A stretch of 8,027 bases of DNA. Origin: Acidimicrobiia bacterium. Lineage in GTDB: Bacteria > Actinomycetota > Acidimicrobiia > Spongiisociales > ZC4RG35. The notes below the pieces were generated by a model, which ran no database searches, was not told the origin of the DNA, and saw only the letters and a program-made list of their open reading frames with translations. Position numbers and translations under genes: made by a program. This document shows positions 5,236 to 8,027 of this stretch, in pieces. The stretch covers positions 1 through 8,027 of the forward strand of contig JAUXMQ010000037.1 of assembly GCA_030623125.1 (NCBI GenBank), written 5' to 3'. The number at the start of each line of letters is the position of its first letter. The stretch's first letter is position 1.

Positions 5236-5922
5236 GTGACCAATGCCCCCTCAACGGTACAGAGGCAAGCGGGCACCTCACAACCGGCACGCCGGCCAGT
5301 CAAACGACGGCTGTCGGCATCCCACTTTCTCATCGGTCTTGTGGTTGTTCTGGCTTTTGTTCTCAACTTCCTTGCTTTGCAGGATCGGTCTGCCACCACG
5401 CTGGTCGCTGTGGCGGATCGTCCGATCACAGCAGGCTCAGCCTTCTCTGTCGACAGCGTTCGCCTGGTTCCGGTGCCGGCGGGGTTTGAAGGAATCGAGT
5501 CGCTGGTTCAACAGGCGCGGCTCTCCGGGTTCGAGGGTTGGGTCGTCGAACGATCGATTCCTGAAGGTGGACTGCTCGACCAGTCGGTGCTCGTTGAGCC
5601 AGGGGCACCATCGGGACTCCGGTCGATGAGTCTCCCGATAGCGGTCGCCCATGCGGCCGGTGGCACGATTGTCGCCGGCGATCGTGTTGATGTGATCTCT
5701 GTTCTGGATGGCTTGGCAACCTACGTGGCAAGCGACATCGAGGTGATCGGCAGCTCGGCCCTCGATGGCGGGTCTTTTGGGAGCATTGGTGACTATCACA
5801 TCGTCGTGGCGGTCGACGCCGGCCAGGCCCTGGATCTCGCCGGGGCGCTCGAGTCTGGTTCGTTGGAGATCATCCGCTCAACAGGTGCCCCGAAAATCGA
5901 GGCCGGGAGCAGTGGAGAATGA
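5236..5922 (+). CDS. cpaB: Flp pilus assembly protein CpaB/RcpC (SAF domain)
   Basis: This 228-residue protein has a basic cytoplasmic N-terminus (1-29, with ARRPVKRR), one membrane helix at about 30-48 (SHFLIGLVVVLAFVLNFLA) and the rest outside the membrane. Residues 54-122 form a SAF domain: VAVADRPITAGSAFSVDSVRLVPVP is the typical opening, and VVERSIPEGGLLDQSVL the typical close. Residues 130-215 match the RcpC/CpaB extension, with AGDRVDVISVL at 147-157. In Flp/Tad systems this protein acts in the periplasm or cell envelope alongside the secretion channel. Actinobacteria lack a typical outer membrane, so the role here is probably as an envelope scaffold. The GTG start fits the membrane topology but has no clear ribosome site. 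The stop overlaps the next ATG by four bases (ATGA, 5919-5922), making cpaB the first gene of a coupled operon. Confidence 0.9.
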   Translation: MTNAPSTVQRQAGTSQPARRPVKRRLSASHFLIGLVVVLAFVLNFLALQDRSATTLVAVADRPITAGSAFSVDSVRLVPVPAGFEGIESLVQQARLSGFEGWVVERSIPEGGLLDQSVLVEPGAPSGLRSMSLPIAVAHAAGGTIVAGDRVDVISVLDGLATYVASDIEVIGSSALDGGSFGSIGDYHIVVAVDAGQALDLAGALESGSLEIIRSTGAPKIEAGSSGE

Positions 5923-7016
5923 CGCCTGACATCGCTCTCGCTGCTTCAGCGAGAGAATGGCCCGATCGATTGCATCGTCATCTGCTCGAGCATGGCGGTG
6001 GGAGGGTTGTGGCTCGGGTCATGGGTCCGGAGCAGACCGCCGAGGCCACCTTTGACGCCATTCTCATCGATGACGTCTGTTCGTTTCTGACACCCCGACT
6101 GGTATCGGCTGTCAAGAAGTCCGGCGCCGAGGTCGTGGGCGTCTTCTCCCCGACCGACGGTTCCGACGCGAAGCGGCGACTTCTGGAATGCGGCATCAGT
6201 GATGTGATAGAAACTGATGCTGCGCCGGAGGAATATCTGGAGAAGGTGATGGCCGCATTGGCCCATCGACTTCCGGTTTCCATGGAGACACCGGCTGCGT
6301 CAGTTGGTTGGTCGATTGCTGTTACCGGCGCTTCAGATGGAGTGGGTGTAACCGAAGTGGCTGTGGCCCTGGCGCGCGGAATCTCCAACGAACTGAAGGT
6401 TTCCCTCGTCGATGTCGATCCAACCTGGCCCAGTATTGCCCAGCGGCTGGATCTTCCTCTGCATCCCAATATCCGGACAGCTCTCGACATCGTCGCCCAT
6501 GGGTCTGGTGATCTCGAAGCAGCATCTCACCGTTTGGGCGAGATGACCGTCGTTGGTGGAGTTGCCGATCAGGGATCAGGCTCCCCACTTGCCCAATCAG
6601 AGGTGGTGATGCTGTTTGATGCGCTCTCTGAGTCGGTTGATGTGCTTGTTGCGGATCTCGGTCCGCTTCAGCATTCGGTGAGTGGGGTTCTTCGAGGGTT
6701 CGATGCGGTCGCGTTGGTGGGCACAGGGGACCCCGTGGGGATCACCCGTCTTCTGCATAGCGCCGGGCGAGCGATGGAGCAGGTCTCGGCGGAAGCCATT
6801 GTTCTCGTCGCAAACAAGACGTTTCCGCGGCGGTATTACGAGTCCGAGATCCGGCGGGAACTGCAATCGTCCTTCCCCGATGTGCCGCTCGTGGTGTTGC
6901 CGTTCGATCAACGGCTGAGCGAATCGATCTGGGAAGGCCAGCTGTCGCGGCGCGGGCCCTTCGCCAGATCCGTGGGTCGGATGGCTTCGCTGATCATTGA
7001 GAGGTTGGAGCCATGA
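5919..7016 (+). CDS. CpaE/TadZ-like protein: receiver-like domain plus degenerate MinD/ParA-type ATPase
   Basis: Residues 4-115 look like a response-regulator receiver fold without the full set of acidic residues: IALAAS, FDAILIDD (45-52), EVVGVFS and KRRLLECGISDVI. Residues 130-363 resemble the MinD/ParA fold: WSIAVTGASDGVGVTEVAVAL (131-151), KVSLVDVDPTWPSIAQRL (160-177), DVLVADLG (241-248) and AIVLVANK (293-300). This layout is that of CpaE/TadZ, which localises the Tad machinery; mycobacterial Ssd (Rv3660c) is a related actinobacterial protein. The P-loop is unusual: where the deviant Walker A has K-G-G-x-G-K-T, this protein reads S-D-G-V-G-V-T (139-145), so both the signature and the catalytic lysine are missing. 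The protein may bind nucleotide weakly or act only as a scaffold. It overlaps cpaB and cpaF by four bases at each end (ATGA). GGGAG lies 9 bases before the start. Confidence 0.88.
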   Translation: MTPDIALAASAREWPDRLHRHLLEHGGGRVVARVMGPEQTAEATFDAILIDDVCSFLTPRLVSAVKKSGAEVVGVFSPTDGSDAKRRLLECGISDVIETDAAPEEYLEKVMAALAHRLPVSMETPAASVGWSIAVTGASDGVGVTEVAVALARGISNELKVSLVDVDPTWPSIAQRLDLPLHPNIRTALDIVAHGSGDLEAASHRLGEMTVVGGVADQGSGSPLAQSEVVMLFDALSESVDVLVADLGPLQHSVSGVLRGFDAVALVGTGDPVGITRLLHSAGRAMEQVSAEAIVLVANKTFPRRYYESEIRRELQSSFPDVPLVVLPFDQRLSESIWEGQLSRRGPFARSVGRMASLIIERLEP

Positions 7017-8027
7017 CCGTTGATGCTTACGAGGAGCTCCGCCGGGAAGCGTTGGCTCGCATCGATGGGACAGGGATCGACCCTCAGAGTCAGACGGAGG
7101 AGGTTCGCGAACTGCTGGAGATGGCCGTCGACGATTATCAGCGTAGGGCACACCTGGGAGACGGCAGATCGTTGGCGGACCCGCGGGCCACAGTCAATCG
7201 TTTGGTCCAGTCGGTGACCGGACGCGGTCCTCTGAGTCGTCTCCTGGATCGTTCGGACGTGGAGGAGATATTCATCGAGGGCGACGCCGTTACCTATCTG
7301 GAGGCGGGTGGGGTGCTTCGCAGTGCTGACTTACCGGCCACCGAAGCGGAGAACCGTCAAACCATCGATCAGTTGATTTCCACCTCCGATCGGCGACTCG
7401 ATGGATCGAATCCGATAGCTCAGGCTCGCGTGCTAGACGGCTCCGCTCGGTTGACAGCTGTGATACCCCCGGTCGGCGACCAACTATCCGCGACCATCCG
7501 CAAGTACGCCCTCCGTCGTCAGACTCTCGACGCGCTTGTGGCTCTGGGCTCTCTGACGCCTGCGGCGGCAGCCTTTCTCGAGGCGGCGATGAGGGCATCG
7601 GCCTCGGTGATCATCTCAGGACCCCCCGGCTCCGGCAAGACTTCGTTTCTGTCGGCGCTGATCGCGGCGGTTCCGGCTGATCATTGCATTCGCTCGTGCG
7701 AGGAAGTGCGTGAACTCCATGTGCCTCTCGTTCACGGTTCTTATTACGAGTCCCGTCCGCCTTCCCTCGATGGCTCGGGCGAGATCAGTCTCCGGGATCT
7801 TGTGAAAGTGGTGCTGGCGATGCGGCCCGATCTCATCGTTGTTGGTGAGGTGAGGGGAGCCGAAGCCTTCGAGTTGACTCGCGCGGTAAACGCTGGTTGT
7901 GGCATGGCCTGCACCATCCATGCCAACTCGGCCAGCGATGCTCTCGACGCCCTGGTCAACGCGGCGCTGATGGCCGGCGAGAACGTGCCCGAGCGTGTTG
8001 TTCGCAAGGTCTTCTCGTCTTCGATCA
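7013..8027 (+). CDS. cpaF: Flp/Tad pilus secretion ATPase CpaF/TadA (3' end cut by window)
   Basis: The frame stays open from the ATG at 7013 to the window end, giving 338 residues of an expected 400-plus. The N-terminal domain carries GRGPLSRLLDRSDVEEIFIEG (70-90), followed by DGSARLTAVIPP and TIRKYALRR (161-169), all typical of the CpaF family of type II/IV secretion ATPases. Walker A is intact (GPPGSGKTS, 203-211). The acidic box reads CEEVREL (229-235) where most relatives have an IED-type motif. Walker B is LIVVGEVRGAEA (274-285) with Glu279, and the His box is TIHANS (301-306). The protein would form a cytoplasmic hexamer that powers pilin export at the inner face of the membrane. GAGAGG lies 8 bases before the start, which overlaps the cpaE-like stop (ATGA). 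The missing C-terminus prevents judging completeness. TadB, TadC and pilin genes are expected downstream but not seen. Confidence 0.95.
   Translation, partial: MTVDAYEELRREALARIDGTGIDPQSQTEEVRELLEMAVDDYQRRAHLGDGRSLADPRATVNRLVQSVTGRGPLSRLLDRSDVEEIFIEGDAVTYLEAGGVLRSADLPATEAENRQTIDQLISTSDRRLDGSNPIAQARVLDGSARLTAVIPPVGDQLSATIRKYALRRQTLDALVALGSLTPAAAAFLEAAMRASASVIISGPPGSGKTSFLSALIAAVPADHCIRSCEEVRELHVPLVHGSYYESRPPSLDGSGEISLRDLVKVVLAMRPDLIVVGEVRGAEAFELTRAVNAGCGMACTIHANSASDALDALVNAALMAGENVPERVVRKVFSSSI

Noticed and set aside
6597..7151. A 184-codon open frame on the minus strand across the cpaE-cpaF junction
   Set aside because: Arg/Pro/His-rich translation typical of a frame shadow, opposite two recognised genes.
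1..8027. CRISPR array, tRNA, rRNA or insertion sequence
   Set aside because: No regularly spaced repeats, cloverleaf-like segment, transposase or terminal inverted repeats were found on reading the window.

Overview
The window looks like a high-GC actinobacterial chromosome segment. A WhiB-family iron-sulfur regulator and a Bpa/PafE proteasome activator sit close together, and both families are essentially restricted to Actinomycetota. The mix of GTG and ATG starts and some apparently leaderless starts also fits. I cannot name the species. An early-branching class such as Acidimicrobiia is a guess, not something the sequence proves. No stretch longer than about 165 bases lacks a gene.

Region 1 (1-2799, minus strand) is a succinate dehydrogenase/fumarate reductase operon read right to left: sdhC (five-helix cytochrome b558-type anchor), sdhA (flavoprotein) and sdhB (iron-sulfur subunit, cut by the window edge). 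The genes are 3 bases apart (sdhC-sdhA) or overlap by 4 (sdhA-sdhB). Together they would form the membrane complex that passes electrons from succinate to the quinone pool, or the reverse.

Region 2 (2800-2962) is the 163-base divergent promoter region between sdhC and a whiB-like gene. It holds a plausible promoter on each strand, a perfect 11+11 base inverted repeat between them, and a 10-base palindrome next to the whiB start. It is the densest regulatory stretch in the window.

Region 3 (2963-4374) holds whiB (plus), then a convergent bpa/pafE gene (minus) whose product should open the 20S proteasome gate. Divergent from bpa is a six-helix membrane protein (plus) resembling the YjdF/DUF2238 group.

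Region 4 (4440-5181) holds a small excisionase/BldC-like helix-turn-helix gene (plus). It overlaps tail-to-tail, by 26 bases, an unrecognised 179-residue gene (minus) that seems to contain two similar Sm-like beta segments.

Region 5 (5236-8027, plus) is the start of a Flp/Tad-type pilus or secretion operon: cpaB (SAF/RcpC), a cpaE/tadZ-like gene and cpaF/tadA (cut by the window edge). They are joined by two ATGA overlaps. The CpaE-like protein has lost both P-loop lysines, whereas CpaF keeps an intact Walker A. The remaining tad genes would be expected beyond 8027.

I do not see a clearly new multi-gene system. The most interesting items are the inverted repeat between sdh and whiB, the tandem Sm-like protein, the degenerate CpaE P-loop and the apparently leaderless sdhC start.
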